Source: Clostridia bacterium
GTDB lineage: Bacteria > Bacillota > Clostridia > Oscillospirales > Butyricicoccaceae
DNA length: 13,912 nt
Assembly (NCBI GenBank): GCA_017560175.1
Contig: JAFYOK010000059.1
Coordinates: 1 to 13,912 of the forward strand
Direction: 5' to 3'
In this document: in pieces, positions 13,247 through 13,912 of the stretch
How the letters are laid out: the number at the start of each line of letters is the position of its first letter
Numbering within the stretch: the stretch's first letter is position 1
Position numbers and translations under genes: made by a program
The notes under the pieces: model-generated
The model's database searches: none
Told to the model about the DNA's origin: nothing
What the model saw: the letters and a program-made list of their open reading frames with translations, nothing else

Positions 13247-13262
13247 GCGCGGCTGACCGCGC
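13247..13262 (+). promoter_or_regulatory. 5' UTR hairpin near the amidohydrolase transcript start
   Basis: GCGCGG (13247-13252) pairs perfectly with CCGCGC (13257-13262) around CTGA. It would lie within the first 25 bases of the predicted transcript, followed by an AT-rich unstructured leader and the ribosome binding site AAAGGAGA at 13293-13300. There is no T-tract, so it is not a terminator. A 5'-terminal stem of this kind can stabilise mRNA (inference). Confidence 0.5.
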
Positions 13263-13309
13263 AAGAGCTTAAAATTGATTTTAATTAACCTTAAAGGAGA
13301 CGAATAAAC

Positions 13310-13912
13310 ATGATTCTCATTAAGAATGGTCACGTTAAGACAATGGCAGGCCCCGATCTGATCGGCGGCGATGTTCTGATCGAAGACGGCAAGATCAAGG
13401 CTGTCGGCATGAACCTGGAAGCTCCCGCTGATGCTCAGGTCATCGACGCTGAAGGCAAGCTGGTCGTTCCCGGCTTTGTCGACGCACACTGCCACATCGG
13501 CCTCGACAACGAGGGCATGGGCTGGGAAGGTATGGACTACAACGAGATCGTTGAGCCCTGCACACCCCACCTGCGCGGCATCGACTCCATCAACCCCATC
13601 GACGAAGCTTTCATGAACGCTGTCAAGGGCGGCGTTACAACAGCTGTTACAGGCCCCGGTTCCGCTAACGTCATCGGCGGCACATTCGCAGCTATCAAGC
13701 TGGTCGGCAACAGAATCGATGATATGATCATCAAGCATCCTGTCGCTATGAAGATCGCTTTCGGTGAGAACCCCAAGCGCTGCTACAGCAACATGAAGAA
13801 GTCCCCCTCCACAAGAATGGCTACAGCTGCTCTGCTGAGAGAGATGCTCTTCAAGACAAAGAGATACATGGAAGATAAGGAAGCCGGCAAGAACCCCGCT
13901 TTCGACATGAAG
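13310..13912 (+). CDS. Metal-dependent amidohydrolase (3' end outside window)
   Basis: The visible 201 residues are the N-terminal part of an amidohydrolase-superfamily enzyme of the dihydroorotase/imidazolonepropionase-like group. These have a small beta domain followed by a metal-binding TIM barrel. Residues 1-53 give the beta domain (MILIKNGHVKTMAGPDLIGG, then VIDAEGKLVVPGF). Metal ligands His60 and His62 lie in FVDAHCHIG after the first barrel strand. GGVTTAVTGPGSANVIGG (107-124) and KIAFGENPKR (148-157) are strongly patterned and probably family-specific. The frame is open to the last base. The start at 13310 has AAAGGAGA upstream. Codon use is as biased as in the ribosomal genes, suggesting high expression. 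The substrate cannot be deduced; a cyclic amide, dipeptide or amino-sugar derivative are all possible for this superfamily. Confidence 0.88.
   Translation, partial: MILIKNGHVKTMAGPDLIGGDVLIEDGKIKAVGMNLEAPADAQVIDAEGKLVVPGFVDAHCHIGLDNEGMGWEGMDYNEIVEPCTPHLRGIDSINPIDEAFMNAVKGGVTTAVTGPGSANVIGGTFAAIKLVGNRIDDMIIKHPVAMKIAFGENPKRCYSNMKKSPSTRMATAALLREMLFKTKRYMEDKEAGKNPAFDMK

Noticed and set aside
1..13912. CRISPR arrays, tRNA or rRNA genes, insertion sequences and phage genes
   Set aside because: I saw no regularly spaced repeats, no tRNA cloverleaf with a CCA-type end, and no transposase or integrase signature. The whole window is occupied by the operon, its terminators and the amidohydrolase unit.

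Overview
The window is the distal part of a fused S10-spc-alpha ribosomal protein supercluster from a Gram-positive bacterium, most likely a member of the Clostridia (perhaps an Oscillospiraceae/Ruminococcaceae-type gut anaerobe; the family placement is inference). Supporting this are the 61-residue zinc-binding S14, an adenylate kinase with a four-cysteine LID, the linear order secY-adk-map-infA-rpmJ-rpsM-rpsK-rpsD-rpoA-rplQ, and strong AGGAGG-like ribosome binding sites before nearly every gene. Codon use in the ribosomal genes is strongly biased (AAG Lys, CTG/CTC Leu, ACA Thr, CCC Pro, GCT Ala).

Layout. Positions 1-3191 hold the end of the S10 segment (rplB partial, rpsS, rplV, rpsC, rplP, rpmC, rpsQ) and the first spc gene (rplN). 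Positions 3207-6976 hold rplX, rplE, rpsN, rpsH, rplF, rplR, rpsE, rpmD and rplO. Positions 6980-9679 hold secY, adk and map. Positions 9726-12971 hold infA, rpmJ, rpsM, rpsK, rpsD, rpoA and rplQ. All genes are on the + strand, mostly 10-35 bases apart or overlapping, so they are probably one long transcript whose promoter lies upstream of the window. Two perfect hairpins with T-tracts at 12998-13098 end the transcript. A separate unit follows, with a near-consensus sigma-A promoter (TTGCAA, 17 bases, TACAAT) and a short 5' UTR hairpin, and it begins a metal-dependent amidohydrolase that runs off the window end.

Together the cluster supplies ribosome subunits, the initiation factor IF-1, the translocon pore SecY, nucleotide homeostasis (Adk), N-terminal methionine removal (Map) and the RNA polymerase alpha subunit, a growth-rate-linked set.

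Most of the window is ordinary conserved housekeeping DNA, and I see no undescribed multi-gene system. The least explained part is the 170-base gap between rpsN and rpsH. It can form four hairpins and carries swapped repeat segments that allow competing folds. Smaller hairpins sit in two other unusually long gaps (rpsD-rpoA and rpoA-rplQ). Also worth a look are the arginine/asparagine-rich tail on S3 and the downstream amidohydrolase, whose codon use resembles that of the ribosomal genes.
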